From the NCBI RefSeq assembly GCF_013215705.1, contig NZ_JABSQR010000027.1, positions 1 to 64,000 on the forward strand: a stretch of 64,000 nucleotides of DNA, written 5' to 3'. Shown one piece after another: positions 18,858-27,999 of this stretch. Origin of the DNA: Moritella sp. (lineage in GTDB: Bacteria; Pseudomonadota; Gammaproteobacteria; Enterobacterales; Moritellaceae). Position 1 is the first letter of the stretch; each line of letters opens with the position of its first letter. A program made the position numbers and the translations under genes. The notes beneath the pieces were generated by a model. That model saw only the letters and a list, made by a program, of their open reading frames with translations. It was not told the origin of the DNA and ran no database searches.

Positions 18858-19973
18858 ATGATTATCGGCGTACCTAAAGAAATTAAAAACCATGAGTATC
18901 GCGTAGGTATGACTCCTGCAAGTGCACGAGAGCTTATTACACATGGCCATACAGTTTATGTTGAAACCTTTGCTGGTGCTGGTATTGGTTTTAGCGACAG
19001 TGATTATGAAACTGTTGGCGCAAAAATATTAACAACTGCGGCAGAAATTTTCGCAACTGCAGACATGATTGTTAAAGTAAAAGAGCCACAACCTGTTGAA
19101 CGTGCAATGTTACGTGATGGCCAAGTATTATTCACTTATTTACACCTTGCCCCTGATTTAGCGCAAACAGAAGACCTAATTAAGAGTAATGCAATTTGTA
19201 TCGCTTATGAAACAGTAACTGATGCAAACGGTGGTTTACCACTACTTGCGCCTATGTCTGCTGTTGCTGGCCGTATGGCAATTCAAGCTGGCGCACAAGC
19301 ATTAGAAAAATCACAAGGTGGTTGTGGTCTTCTTATGGGTGGCGTACCGGGTGTTGCTCCTGCAAACGTTGTTGTTATCGGCGGCGGTGTTGTTGGTATG
19401 AATGCAGCGAAAATGGCTGTTGGTATGGGCGCTAGCGTCACTATGTTAGACCGTAACCTTTCTGTACTCGCTAACCTAGACAACCAGTTCGATGGTCGTT
19501 TGAAAGTGGTTTATTCGACACACGATGCAATTGAAAAATATGTATTAGAAGCTGATCTAGTGATTGGTGCGGTATTAGTTCCTGGTGCAGCAGCGCCGAA
19601 ACTAGTCACTAAAGACCTAATTTCTCGCATGAAGCCTGGTGCTGCTGTTGTTGACGTTGCGATTGACCAAGGTGGTTGTTTCGAAACTTCACATGCGACC
19701 ACACACCAAGACCCAACTTACATCATTGATGATGTTGTACACTACTGTGTTGCTAACATGCCTGGTGCTGTTGCGAAAACATCTACGTTTGCATTAAACA
19801 ATGCCACACTACCGTATATCATCAAGCTTGCTAACCTAGGTTGGAAAGAAGCATTAATACAAGATGAGCACCTACTAAACGGCCTAAACGTTATCGCTGG
19901 TCAAGTAACTGTTCAAGATGTTGCTGAAGCACATAACTTACCGTTCGTTGCACCAAAGAGCATGATTCTATAA
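18858..19973 (+). CDS. ald: Alanine dehydrogenase
   Basis: A 371-residue NAD-dependent alanine dehydrogenase (L-alanine to pyruvate and ammonia, reversible). Signatures are [30 protein letters not shown], the Rossmann motif [19 protein letters not shown] and [20 protein letters not shown] lies upstream of the ATG. The gene has its own terminator. It lies between ilvD and ilvA; an amino acid symporter with features of neutral substrate specificity lies two genes downstream, so alanine use is a plausible shared theme (inference). Confidence 0.96.
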   Translation: MIIGVPKEIKNHEYRVGMTPASARELITHGHTVYVETFAGAGIGFSDSDYETVGAKILTTAAEIFATADMIVKVKEPQPVERAMLRDGQVLFTYLHLAPDLAQTEDLIKSNAICIAYETVTDANGGLPLLAPMSAVAGRMAIQAGAQALEKSQGGCGLLMGGVPGVAPANVVVIGGGVVGMNAAKMAVGMGASVTMLDRNLSVLANLDNQFDGRLKVVYSTHDAIEKYVLEADLVIGAVLVPGAAAPKLVTKDLISRMKPGAAVVDVAIDQGGCFETSHATTHQDPTYIIDDVVHYCVANMPGAVAKTSTFALNNATLPYIIKLANLGWKEALIQDEHLLNGLNVIAGQVTVQDVAEAHNLPFVAPKSMIL

Positions 19974-20003
19974 TCTAGCTTATTGCAATTAACGTGTTAA
20001 ATT

Positions 20004-20033
20004 AGCACCATTATTTATTAATGGTGCTTTTTT
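20004..20033 (+). terminator. Terminator after ald
   Basis: AGCACCATTA / TAATGGTGCT with loop TTTAT and a T7 tail. The next ORF starts immediately after it. Confidence 0.92.
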
Positions 20034-20035
20034 AT

Positions 20036-21007
20036 ATGCAAAAGAAAATAACAATTTTACTCCTGTTTATTGGACTGGGTCTTTTCGGTCTCTATACCGT
20101 ACTTAAATCTGATGATGCTATTGAAGTCGAAAAATCAGATGTGCCAGACTTTGCTGCGTTCAATGATGTCACCGCCAAGAAAACCGCATTCTTTAATTAT
20201 CTACAACCCGCATTTGATACTGTTACTGCTGAAGTATTAGCAGAGCGTGCACTGCTAACTCAATGGCAGGCTAAAACAACATTAACAGCACAAGAGCAAA
20301 CGCAGCTGCAAGATATGGCCAGCATGTATAAAGTCACGGCTGATAATGATCTTGCCTTGATTAGTGCGTTGTTGTTACACGTTGATGTGATCCCAGAAGC
20401 GCTGGTATTTAGTCAGTCAGCGAATGAGACTGGTTGGGGCACATCACGCTTTGCGAAACTGGGACATAACTTCTTTGGTCAATGGTGCTTTAGCAAAGGC
20501 TGCGGCATAGTTCCAAATCAACGTGAAGAAGGTGCCGCGCACGAAGTGGCCAGCTTTGATTCGATAGAAGGTTCGGTGCGTTCATATTTCCGTAACATTA
20601 ACCGTAATCAAAGTTATTTACCGTTACGTGAGATCCGCAGTGAGCAGCGTTTACAGGGTGCGGATATTAATGCTTGTGCATTAGCCGCTGGATTAATTAA
20701 TTACTCGGAAAGAAAAGAGGCGTACATTGCTGAGATCCGCGCAATGATCCGTCACAACCGTAAATTCTGGCGTAATAATGCCAACACGGATTATGCGTTG
20801 TGTGCAGCACCAAAACCTGTGGTCACTGACATTATTGTCGAAGATACGATTGAGTTACCAGAAACTATTAATCTGACTCCCGATTCAACTTTTGTTGAAG
20901 CGAAAAATAGTGATTCAACAAAAGTTGAGCCTAATAAGCCTGCGGATGTTATTGAAAATGACACTGTAACGGCAGAAGAACCAATAAAAACTCCTGTAGC
21001 AGAATAA
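20036..21007 (+). CDS. Bax-like glucosaminidase-domain protein
   Basis: A 323-residue protein with an N-terminal membrane anchor or signal (ITILLLFIGLGLFGLYTV) and a glucosaminidase-fold domain like that of E. coli Bax: FSQSANETGWGTSRFAKLGH, FGQWCFSKGCG, SFDSIEGSVRSYFRNINRN. The Glu of ANETGWG is the expected catalytic acid for peptidoglycan cleavage. The last 70 residues are a low-complexity Thr/Glu/Pro/Val tail. I chose the ATG at 20036 because the earlier ATG at 20021 lies inside the ald terminator. Confidence 0.82.
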   Translation: MQKKITILLLFIGLGLFGLYTVLKSDDAIEVEKSDVPDFAAFNDVTAKKTAFFNYLQPAFDTVTAEVLAERALLTQWQAKTTLTAQEQTQLQDMASMYKVTADNDLALISALLLHVDVIPEALVFSQSANETGWGTSRFAKLGHNFFGQWCFSKGCGIVPNQREEGAAHEVASFDSIEGSVRSYFRNINRNQSYLPLREIRSEQRLQGADINACALAAGLINYSERKEAYIAEIRAMIRHNRKFWRNNANTDYALCAAPKPVVTDIIVEDTIELPETINLTPDSTFVEAKNSDSTKVEPNKPADVIENDTVTAEEPIKTPVAE

Positions 21008-21026
21008 TTACCTAGTTTATATTTCG

Positions 21027-21056
21027 GGTGCTCAGAGCCTTTCTGAGTGCCTTCTT
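21027..21056 (+). terminator. Probable terminator after the Bax-like gene
   Basis: GGTGCTCAG / CTGAGTGCC (two G-T pairs), loop of seven, followed by a T/C-rich tail. Confidence 0.5.
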
Positions 21057-21502
21057 CACTTTTTATCTTCATTAATACTCTGCTGTTTTTTGCTCTGTTA
21101 GTCCGCAAGGGTAACTTAGGTTAAATTTACGCTATAAATCACTACCTTTGTTAATAAATGCTGGTTTTTTCTATTTACCCCATTGTTGATACACTGCCTA
21201 CTTTTGAGTATATAAGGGTTTTTGGCGGTTTTAACCCAGTAAAATTGCGGTTTCTTAATTTAAAGTGGCTTTTATTGATGATTGTATAGATGTTACATAG
21301 TCGTAAAAGGGTAAAAAATGCTTGGATATGTGACAGACCTCAATTTTCCTGGCACTAGATGATTGAACTGCTTCCCATAGCTAATGGAGTTGTAATACTC
21401 TCCACCCATCAAATCTTGCAGTGCAAAGAATTGTAAAAATATAAAAAAAATATATAAGTAAAAAACACACACTACTATGATAATTGAAAGGCTGAGTTTG
21501 TT
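21057..21502. other. Intergenic region upstream of the symporter
   Basis: About 450 AT-rich bases. I found no ORF, tRNA or riboswitch that I recognise. The last 70 bases before the start codon are very A-rich (runs of A at 21430-21465), which suits an unstructured leader. The promoter could not be placed with confidence. Confidence 0.4.
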
Positions 21503-22786
21503 ATGGATAAATCACTAAGTTCGAAAATATTTATATCCCTATTTGTGGGCTTGTTACTGGGTACAATCGTTCAGTACGGCTTTGGTGCAGGATCGTTCCT
21601 TGATACTTATTTCGTCGGTACTGCTACAGCCGTCGGTACTATGTTTGTATCACTAATCAAATTAATGGTTGTGCCGCTAGTATTCATCTCTATTGTCTGT
21701 GGTGTATGTGAACTGAAAGACATCAAAAGTTTTGGTCGCCTAGGTGGCAAAACGTTCTTCCTTTACCTACTGAATACCGCGATTGCTATTACTGTTGCCC
21801 TCGTTGTGGCAATGATAGTACAACCTGGTGTTGGCGCTAACCTGGCTGAACTAGGCGGAACTGCAGTTCACCTGGCATCAACAGAAACACCTGATATAGG
21901 TCAAATGATTGTAAACATTGTACCAAGCAACCCTGTGCAAGCATTTGCTTCTGGTGACATGTTACAAATCATCTTCATGGCAATCATCACTGGTCTAGCA
22001 ATTCAAGCGCTAGATACTAAAGGTGGCCCAGTTGTTAATGCATTCCAAATCGCCAATGACGTGATGATGAAACTTGTTAGCCTAATCATGAGCTTTGCGC
22101 CAATCGGTGTATTTGCCCTAATGATTCAATTAGGTGCGACATTAGACGGCGCAACCCTAGCTTCAGTCGCGGGTTATGTGGGTCTGGTTGTTTCATTACT
22201 TCTAGTATGGATCCTAATTGTATACCCACTAGCAGTATGGGCAACAACGGGTATCCGTCCAGCTACATTCCGTCGCCAAGTTCGTGAACAGTTCCTATTT
22301 TCACTATCTACAGCAAGCTCAAACGCGACTATCCCGGTTACGATGCGTACCCTTACGGATAAGATTGGTGTTTCGAAAACAGTTGCTGGCTTTGGTGTTC
22401 CACTAGGCGCGACAATGAACATGTCTGGTGTATCTATCTACATCTCAATTGCAACAGTATTTGCTGCCAACGCATACGGCACTCCACTACAAGTTACTGA
22501 TATGTTCACTATGGGTCTAACTATCCTACTACTATCAGTTGGCGCAGGTGGTGTACCAGGTGGCGGTATCGTGATGATCGGTGTGTTACTAACACAACTT
22601 GGTCTACCTGTTGAAGCACTCGCAATTATCGCTGCGGTTGACCGTATTAACGATATGTTCTGTACTTCTGCTAACGTAATCGGTGATACAGCAGTAAACA
22701 CGATTGTTGCTAAGAGTGAAGGTGAACTAAACCTTGAAATAGCACATGCATCTGAAGAAACAAATGCAGTAGCTAAAACCGCTTAA
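21503..22786 (+). CDS. Dicarboxylate/amino acid:cation symporter (DAACS), likely for neutral amino acids
   Basis: A 427-residue Na+ (or H+)-coupled symporter of the glutamate-transporter fold, in the inner membrane. HP1 is SLSTASSNATIPVTM (267-281). The usual NMDGT of TM7 is NMSGV (306-310). TM8 reads DRINDMFCTSANVIGD (380-395): D380, D384 and N391 are kept, but the Arg that binds the side-chain carboxylate of Glu/Asp (R397 in GltPh) is Cys387. Human ASCT transporters, which carry Ala/Ser/Cys, have Cys here too. I therefore expect neutral amino acid transport rather than glutamate or dicarboxylates. The nearby ald fits alanine as substrate, but this is untested. Confidence 0.9.
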   Translation: MDKSLSSKIFISLFVGLLLGTIVQYGFGAGSFLDTYFVGTATAVGTMFVSLIKLMVVPLVFISIVCGVCELKDIKSFGRLGGKTFFLYLLNTAIAITVALVVAMIVQPGVGANLAELGGTAVHLASTETPDIGQMIVNIVPSNPVQAFASGDMLQIIFMAIITGLAIQALDTKGGPVVNAFQIANDVMMKLVSLIMSFAPIGVFALMIQLGATLDGATLASVAGYVGLVVSLLLVWILIVYPLAVWATTGIRPATFRRQVREQFLFSLSTASSNATIPVTMRTLTDKIGVSKTVAGFGVPLGATMNMSGVSIYISIATVFAANAYGTPLQVTDMFTMGLTILLLSVGAGGVPGGGIVMIGVLLTQLGLPVEALAIIAAVDRINDMFCTSANVIGDTAVNTIVAKSEGELNLEIAHASEETNAVAKTA

Positions 22787-22805
22787 TCAATTAATATAAA
22801 TATCC

Positions 22806-22832
22806 AAAAGGGAGCTTAACGCTCCCTTTTTT
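22806..22832 (+). terminator. Terminator after the symporter gene
   Basis: AAAAGGGAGC / GCTCCCTTTT, loop TTAAC, with a T tail. Confidence 0.93.
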
Positions 22833-22904
22833 ATTTCCTGCTAAAAGTTATCCTGAGTTAAACCTTTTTATCTGTTTCGATTGTTGCTATAACTAAATCA
22901 TAGC

Positions 22905-22946
22905 GTTAACGATGGCATGCCAAACCGTTAACTTGTCAGTTATAAT
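22905..22946 (+). promoter_or_regulatory. Dyad and -10-like element upstream of ilvA
   Basis: GTTAACG / CGTTAAC (22905-22911, 22926-22932) encloses GGCATGCC. TATAAT follows at 22941-22946, only 4 bases before the ilvA ATG. If that is the real -10, the mRNA would be leaderless or start at a later codon. The dyad could be an operator. Confidence 0.4.
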
Positions 22947-22949
22947 TCA

Positions 22950-24515
22950 ATGGATGATCGAGTGACAGATAACGAACCCCAACAACCCCAATCGCTACTT
23001 ACAGCAAATGATTATTTGTGTAAGATCTTATTATCACCAGTCTATGAAGCTGCTGTGGTCACCCCGTTACAACCATTAACTAAATTATCTGAACGTTTGG
23101 GCAATAGTATTTTACTGAAACGTGAAGATCGCCAACCCGTGCACTCGTTTAAATTACGCGGTGCATTTAATAAGTTGGTGCAATTATCTGAAGAACAAAA
23201 ATTACGCGGTGTCATTGCTGCCTCTGCGGGGAATCATGCCCAAGGTGTCGCTATGTCTGCGAAGAAGTTGGGCATTAAAGCGATTATTGTCATGCCTGTT
23301 ATTACGCCAGAAATTAAAGTGAGCGCTGTGCGTGGCTTTGGTGCGGAAGTTTGTCTGTATGGTGACAGTTTTGATGAAGCGTCACATCACGCTAAAAAAC
23401 TCGCCATCGAAGACGGTTTGACACTGATCCCGCCGTTTGATGATCCGGATGTGATCGCGGGTCAAGGTACTATCGCGCGTGAATTACTCGAGCAGAATGC
23501 CCATTTAGATTATATCTTTGTGCCGGTGGGCGGTGGTGGCCTTGCCGCTGGTATTTCTGTGTATATCAAACAATTAAAACCGTCGATTAAAGTGATTGGT
23601 GTTGAGCCGCGAGACTCTGCCTGTTTACGTGCGGCGCTCGATGCCGGTGAACCGGTGACACTTGATCGCGTGGGTATTTTTGCCGATGGCGTGGCGGTAA
23701 AACGCATCGGTGTCGAAACCTTCCGTTTGTGTAATGAATTTTTAGATGATGTGATTACGGTGAGCAGTGATGAAATTTGTGCGGCGTTAAAAGATATTTT
23801 TGAAGATACCCGTGCCATCGCCGAACCATCGGGCGCATTAGCGCTAGCAGGGTTAAAGAAATATACCGCATTGAATAGTTTACGTGATCAAAACATGACT
23901 GCGATCTTAAGCGGTGCCAATGTTAACTTCCACTCCTTACGTTATGTATCAGAGCGCAGTGAATATGGTGAGAAGAAGGAGGCGGTACTCGCGGTCACTA
24001 TTCCTGAACGTCCTGGCGCATTCTTAAAATTTTGCGAGTTAATAGGCAACCGTGCGGTGACGGAATTTAACTACCGTTATTCTAATCGTGCCGCGGCGAA
24101 TATCTTTGTGGGTCTGCGTACTCCGCAAGGCACCACCGAACTTGCTACTGTGATCAAGCAATTGCAAGATGCAGAGTATCCAGTGGTTGATTTATCCGAA
24201 GACGAAATGGCCAAACAGCATGTGCGTTATATGGTTGGCGGTCGTCCTGCGGAAGCGTTGCAAGAACGCTTGTTTAGTTTTGAATTTCCTGAGCATCCAG
24301 GGGCATTACAAAAATTCTTATTAACCCTAGGTATGAATTGGAATATTACCTTATTCCATTACCGAAATCATGGCGCAGCTTATGGTCGGGTATTAACAGG
24401 ATTTGAATTACCTGACGGAGAGATGAAAGCCTTTTCAGCTTATCTGGTTAAATTGGATTATCAGTATAAAGAAGAAACCGATAACCCAGCCTATAAGTTC
24501 TTTCTTGCTCACTAG
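22950..24515 (+). CDS. ilvA: Threonine deaminase (biosynthetic)
   Basis: A 521-residue PLP enzyme converting threonine to 2-oxobutyrate, the committed step to isoleucine. The PLP lysine is K68 in PVHSFKLRGAF; the phosphate-binding loop GGGGLAAG lies near 195. Two C-terminal ACT-like domains (VTIPERPGAFLKFCEL, FEFPEHPGALQKFLL) give isoleucine feedback, so this is the biosynthetic, not catabolic, form. No ribosome binding site precedes the ATG at 22950; GTG at 22962 is an alternative start. In E. coli ilvA is the last gene of ilvGMEDA; here it is detached. Confidence 0.95.
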   Translation: MDDRVTDNEPQQPQSLLTANDYLCKILLSPVYEAAVVTPLQPLTKLSERLGNSILLKREDRQPVHSFKLRGAFNKLVQLSEEQKLRGVIAASAGNHAQGVAMSAKKLGIKAIIVMPVITPEIKVSAVRGFGAEVCLYGDSFDEASHHAKKLAIEDGLTLIPPFDDPDVIAGQGTIARELLEQNAHLDYIFVPVGGGGLAAGISVYIKQLKPSIKVIGVEPRDSACLRAALDAGEPVTLDRVGIFADGVAVKRIGVETFRLCNEFLDDVITVSSDEICAALKDIFEDTRAIAEPSGALALAGLKKYTALNSLRDQNMTAILSGANVNFHSLRYVSERSEYGEKKEAVLAVTIPERPGAFLKFCELIGNRAVTEFNYRYSNRAAANIFVGLRTPQGTTELATVIKQLQDAEYPVVDLSEDEMAKQHVRYMVGGRPAEALQERLFSFEFPEHPGALQKFLLTLGMNWNITLFHYRNHGAAYGRVLTGFELPDGEMKAFSAYLVKLDYQYKEETDNPAYKFFLAH

Positions 24516-24562
24516 TCTGCATTATTTAGCGAGTGCTATTGACTAACATTCGTTATATCTGT

Positions 24563-24588
24563 CACTGAGAATTAATCAATTCTCAGTG
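24563..24588. terminator. Perfect inverted repeat after ilvA
   Basis: CACTGAGAATT-AATC-AATTCTCAGTG: 11-bp perfect arms 48 bases after the ilvA stop. There is no T tract, so it is a weak terminator at best, but the position fits the ilvA 3' end. Confidence 0.5.
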
Positions 24589-24830
24589 GCACCTCGCGAT
24601 TTTCATCACTATAAAAAATCACCCGGGTCATTATGGCGCCCAACCCTTGTCCCTGTGTACCGGCAATTTGATTGATGCGGACTTCGATATCGACGGGTAA
24701 ACTATTGATATGCCCTTGCTGAAGTTAGTCTATGTTACTTATATAGAGATAGAAACTCTCGGGGACGCTGCTGTTAAGGCGCGATCCCAATTCAGATAGT
24801 GCTGGGGATTGGTGGTTAATAATGGATTTT
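24572..24830 (-). pseudogene. Decayed gene fragment
   Basis: On the minus strand one frame reads like the C-terminus of a real protein: SPALSELGSRLNSSVPESFY, then LYISNID, an in-frame TAA, LQQGHINSLPVDIEVRINQI, AGTQGQGLGAIMTRVIFYSD and ENREVPLRID before its stop. Two TAA codons block the frame upstream and no start codon is present. I do not recognise the family. The rest of the 24516-25038 gap shows nothing else. Confidence 0.4.
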
Positions 24831-25038
24831 TATTAAAAGGTAGGCGACGACACGCTGATATTAATAAACAAATAGCGCAACGCCTGATTTTAGTCATCAC
24901 TATAACAACTGAAAAATTAACGAAAGTATGAATAAAGCATACTATTGCGGACTTGAAATATAGAATAAATAACCTAGTTTTAAACAAATAGTGATACTCT
25001 TTAGCGTATTAATTTATCTTTTTATATTGGAAAATATT

Positions 25039-25881
25039 ATGCTGAGCTACCGTCACAGTTTTCATGCTGGCAACTTTGCAGATGTACTTAAACACGCTGT
25101 TGAAGTGCTGATCTTAGAAGCGTTAAAACAAAAGGAGTCGCCGTTTATTTATCACGATACCCATTCTGCAGCGGGTCGTTATAGCTTATCGAGTGCCCAT
25201 TCAGAAAAAACAGCTGAATACGTTGATGGTATCGCCCGTATTTGGCAACAAGGTGAAGTACCTGCGCCACTGATCCCTTATTTAAATGTGATTAAACAGT
25301 TAAATAGCACGTCTACCTTGAAACATTATCCGGGTTCACCATTAGTTGCGCGTTTACTGCTACGTGAACAAGACCGTATGCAAATGACGGAATTACACCC
25401 TGCAGATGTCAAATTATTAGAGCAAGAGTTTGCTGGTGATCGTCAATCGCGGGTGTACAAGAAAGATGCTTATGAAGGCTTAAAAGCGTTGTTACCGGGA
25501 CGTAATAAACGTGGTCTAGTACTGCTTGACCCGTCTTACGAAATTAAAACTGAATACCGTCAGGTAGTGCAAGAGATCGCACAGACTTACCGTCGTTTTG
25601 CAACCTGCACTTATGCGCTTTGGTATCCGGTGATTGAACGTCGCACGATTGATCGGCTTATGCGTGACTTTGTGGGCACCGGTATTAAGAAAATTTTAGT
25701 TATCGAACTTTGTGTGAAAGGCGATAGTGCAGAACGTGGCATGACCGGAACTGGGATGGTGGTGATTAATCCACCGTGGAAACTATACTCGCAAATGGAA
25801 GAGTTATTACCTTGGTTAACGAAAGAGCTAGGCCAAGATAACCACGCGAACTTCCGTCTGGAATGGTTAGTGCCTGAATAA
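25039..25881 (+). CDS. rlmJ: 23S rRNA (adenine-2030-N6)-methyltransferase
   Basis: A 280-residue RlmJ methyltransferase (E. coli 280). It begins MLSYRHSFHAGNFADVLKH, typical of the family, and carries catalytic motif IV as DPSYE (D164). It methylates A2030 of 23S rRNA using S-adenosylmethionine. The frame is open from 24991, but the ATG at 25039 has TTGGA upstream and matches the conserved N-terminus. Two unrelated genes follow in the same direction. Confidence 0.95.
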   Translation: MLSYRHSFHAGNFADVLKHAVEVLILEALKQKESPFIYHDTHSAAGRYSLSSAHSEKTAEYVDGIARIWQQGEVPAPLIPYLNVIKQLNSTSTLKHYPGSPLVARLLLREQDRMQMTELHPADVKLLEQEFAGDRQSRVYKKDAYEGLKALLPGRNKRGLVLLDPSYEIKTEYRQVVQEIAQTYRRFATCTYALWYPVIERRTIDRLMRDFVGTGIKKILVIELCVKGDSAERGMTGTGMVVINPPWKLYSQMEELLPWLTKELGQDNHANFRLEWLVPE

Positions 25882-25950
25882 TTTAGGTTAATATCGAGTT
25901 ATGATATCGGTTTGATATTGTAACTCGTACAAGCATTAAATAGGTAGATT

Positions 25951-26817
25951 ATGAAGCAATGGATCGCAACACAATTATCAGCGCAGGGCGCTGTCGCGGC
26001 AGGATTACCCGCTAAACATATTGGTGGAGACGGTGAACATTTGGTGTTTTTTCATGCCAATGGTTTTCCGCCCGCTATGTATCAACAGATGCTACAACCC
26101 TTGACTGACACGTATAAAGTCAGCGCAGTTTATCAGCGTCCACTCTGGCCATTGCCGGTCCCCGATAATTTTGATAATTGGCGATTAATGATTGATGACG
26201 CTTGCCGTTTTATTGCTGCGCAGCCAGAGCCCATTACCTTAGTCGGTCATTCGATGGGCGGCTTGATTAGTATCATTTGTGCGATACGTGAACCTGACAA
26301 AGTAAAACAACTTATTCTCCTCGACCCGGTGATCCTGGCTCCTCACCTGATTTGGGTTATGCGTAATCTGCCCGATTTTTTACGTAAAAAACTGCCGTTA
26401 GTGGCAAAAACATTAAGACGTCCCGATACCTTTGTTAATATTCAGCAAGGTTTCGATTTTCATCGTAAAGTGCGTGGCTTTAAAGGCATTTCCGACAGCG
26501 TATTAGCAGATTACATGACCGAAGGTTTGTACCAAACCGATGATGGTTTCAAACTGAGTTATAGTCGTGAGTGGGAAGCCACCATTTATCAGACAGTACC
26601 TTGGGTTTGGTCGAGCATTAAAAACTTAACCACAGATACCGTGGTGATCAGAGGGCGTGACTCCGATACGTTATCGACAGAAGCCGTCGCTCGATTATTG
26701 CGTAAGCAGCCACACATTAAACTGGTTGAAGTGGACGGTGGACATTTGTTCCCGTTAGAGCAACCGTTGCAAACGGCTGAACTTATTCGTCAACAGTTAG
26801 TCAATCATAAGCATTAG
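25951..26817 (+). CDS. Alpha/beta hydrolase
   Basis: A 288-residue alpha/beta-hydrolase-fold protein. The nucleophile elbow is GHSMGG (S101), the acid probably the Asp of GRDSDTLS near 230, and the His that of VDGGHLFPLEQP near 265; HANGFPP near 35 forms the oxyanion loop. No signal peptide, so cytoplasmic. Substrate unknown. It lies 69 bases after rlmJ and ends 6 bases before the potassium channel gene, so it is probably translated together with the channel. Confidence 0.85.
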   Translation: MKQWIATQLSAQGAVAAGLPAKHIGGDGEHLVFFHANGFPPAMYQQMLQPLTDTYKVSAVYQRPLWPLPVPDNFDNWRLMIDDACRFIAAQPEPITLVGHSMGGLISIICAIREPDKVKQLILLDPVILAPHLIWVMRNLPDFLRKKLPLVAKTLRRPDTFVNIQQGFDFHRKVRGFKGISDSVLADYMTEGLYQTDDGFKLSYSREWEATIYQTVPWVWSSIKNLTTDTVVIRGRDSDTLSTEAVARLLRKQPHIKLVEVDGGHLFPLEQPLQTAELIRQQLVNHKH

Positions 26818-26823
26818 GTTAAT

Positions 26824-27900
26824 ATGTATATATCCCGACTCATTAGTTTAGCCTTACGTAAGCTCACTGCAGAGCTACGTTGGACTAATTTATTTTTGAT
26901 CTTTTGTAGTTACTTGGCCGTTGTTTGGGGATTATTATGGCTGAGCAATGAAACTGCGTTAACCGAGCCGCTGACCTTCTTTTATTATACTGTGGTGGTT
27001 ATCAGTACGGTTGGCTTTGGCGATCTTTCGCCAAGCACGGCAAATGGGCAATTGGTTGTTGCGCTAGTTCAGATCCCGTTTGGGTTGTTAATTTTTGGTG
27101 CGGCGATTGGTAAAACAACGCAAGCCATTGTTGCTATTGCAAGGAAAGGTATGGACGGAAAAAAAGATTTTAGTACTTATAGCGATCATATTTTAATTTT
27201 AGGTTGGCGTGCGCAGCGCACTAAACGTATTTTAGAATTGATATTGGCTGATAAAAAGCGTCATAAACGCAAGATAATTTTGTGTGTTGAGCGTGATATG
27301 AGTCATCCGTTCCCACAAATGCTGGATGTCGAATTTGCTAAACTGGAATCATTTACCCATCAAGATGAGTTAACGCGTATTGCCATGGCGCAAGCGAGTT
27401 CGATTATTGTTGATGGCGAGAATGATGAAATGACGCTATCAATGGCATTAAGTGCGTCTTCAAATGCCTCAAAACAGGCGCATATTAGTGCTTATTTTCA
27501 TGACGAAAGCAAAGCTGAATTATTGCGTGCACATTGCCCTAATGTCGAATGTGCTAGTTCACGTCATGCTGAAATATTAGTGCGCACCATGCAATCACCA
27601 GGTGCCAGTATTTTACATGAACAACTGTTTTCAACGTTGGATGAAGCGACGTTATATTGCTTAACATTAGAGAATGTACCGGCAATGACCGTGGGTGACG
27701 TATTTCAGCCGCTGCGAGAAAAATACAGTATGACTTTAATGGCGGTTGCGGATAATGAACAAGGATCTGGTTTTAAATTAAACCCAAGCATGGATACCCA
27801 ACTTCACGCAGGGCAAGTATTGCATTATATCGCCAATGAACGGGTTCGTAAGCACGAGATCAACTGGGTTGATGTGTTACTGCTTAAAATAGATAAATAG
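26824..27900 (+). CDS. Potassium channel protein with RCK domain
   Basis: A 358-residue two-helix K+ channel. TM1 spans about 22-42, the pore has selectivity filter TVGFGD (62-67), and TM2 about 76-100. From residue 115 a TrkA-N/RCK Rossmann domain follows (DHILILGWRAQRTKRILEL, lacking a canonical GxGxxG), then a probable RCK-C domain. It should pass K+ across the inner membrane under control of a cytoplasmic ligand or redox signal. It starts 6 bases after the hydrolase gene. The stop codon lies in an octamer tandem repeat. Confidence 0.88.
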   Translation: MYISRLISLALRKLTAELRWTNLFLIFCSYLAVVWGLLWLSNETALTEPLTFFYYTVVVISTVGFGDLSPSTANGQLVVALVQIPFGLLIFGAAIGKTTQAIVAIARKGMDGKKDFSTYSDHILILGWRAQRTKRILELILADKKRHKRKIILCVERDMSHPFPQMLDVEFAKLESFTHQDELTRIAMAQASSIIVDGENDEMTLSMALSASSNASKQAHISAYFHDESKAELLRAHCPNVECASSRHAEILVRTMQSPGASILHEQLFSTLDEATLYCLTLENVPAMTVGDVFQPLREKYSMTLMAVADNEQGSGFKLNPSMDTQLHAGQVLHYIANERVRKHEINWVDVLLLKIDK

Positions 27901-27912
27901 ATAAATAGATAA
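27889..27912 (+). repeat. ATAGATAA tandem repeat, 3 copies
   Basis: Three perfect copies of the octamer ATAGATAA overlap the end and stop codon of the K+ channel gene. Each copy contains TAG or TAA, so changes in copy number would hardly alter the protein. Confidence 0.75.
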
Positions 27913-27945
27913 GTGGGGAAGAAGGCTCTCACATCTAAAAACGAG

Positions 27946-27991
27946 CCTGATACTGTCATCGCCAACGGCTGTCGTGGTTAACAGTATCAGG
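27946..27991. terminator. Stem-loop between convergent channel and ubiK genes
   Basis: CCTGATACTGT / ACAGTATCAGG, an 11-bp perfect stem with a 24-base loop. An alternative AGGCTC / GAGCCT pairing overlaps its left side (27923-27948). No clear T tract; its location between convergent genes favours a bidirectional terminator. Confidence 0.55.
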
Positions 27992-27999
27992 TCAGTGAA

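Noticed and set aside
20791-21108. 105-aa ORF antisense to the end of the Bax-like gene
   Set aside because: It crosses the terminator and the low-complexity tail of the real gene.
21057-21502. Riboswitch upstream of the amino acid symporter
   Set aside because: I compared the leader with glycine and lysine riboswitch landmarks from memory and found no match, and no terminator lies before the start codon.
24739-24987. 82-aa ORF on the minus strand after ilvA
   Set aside because: It has no ribosome binding site or recognisable domain, and the protein-like sequence in this region is in another frame (the fragment at 24572-24830).
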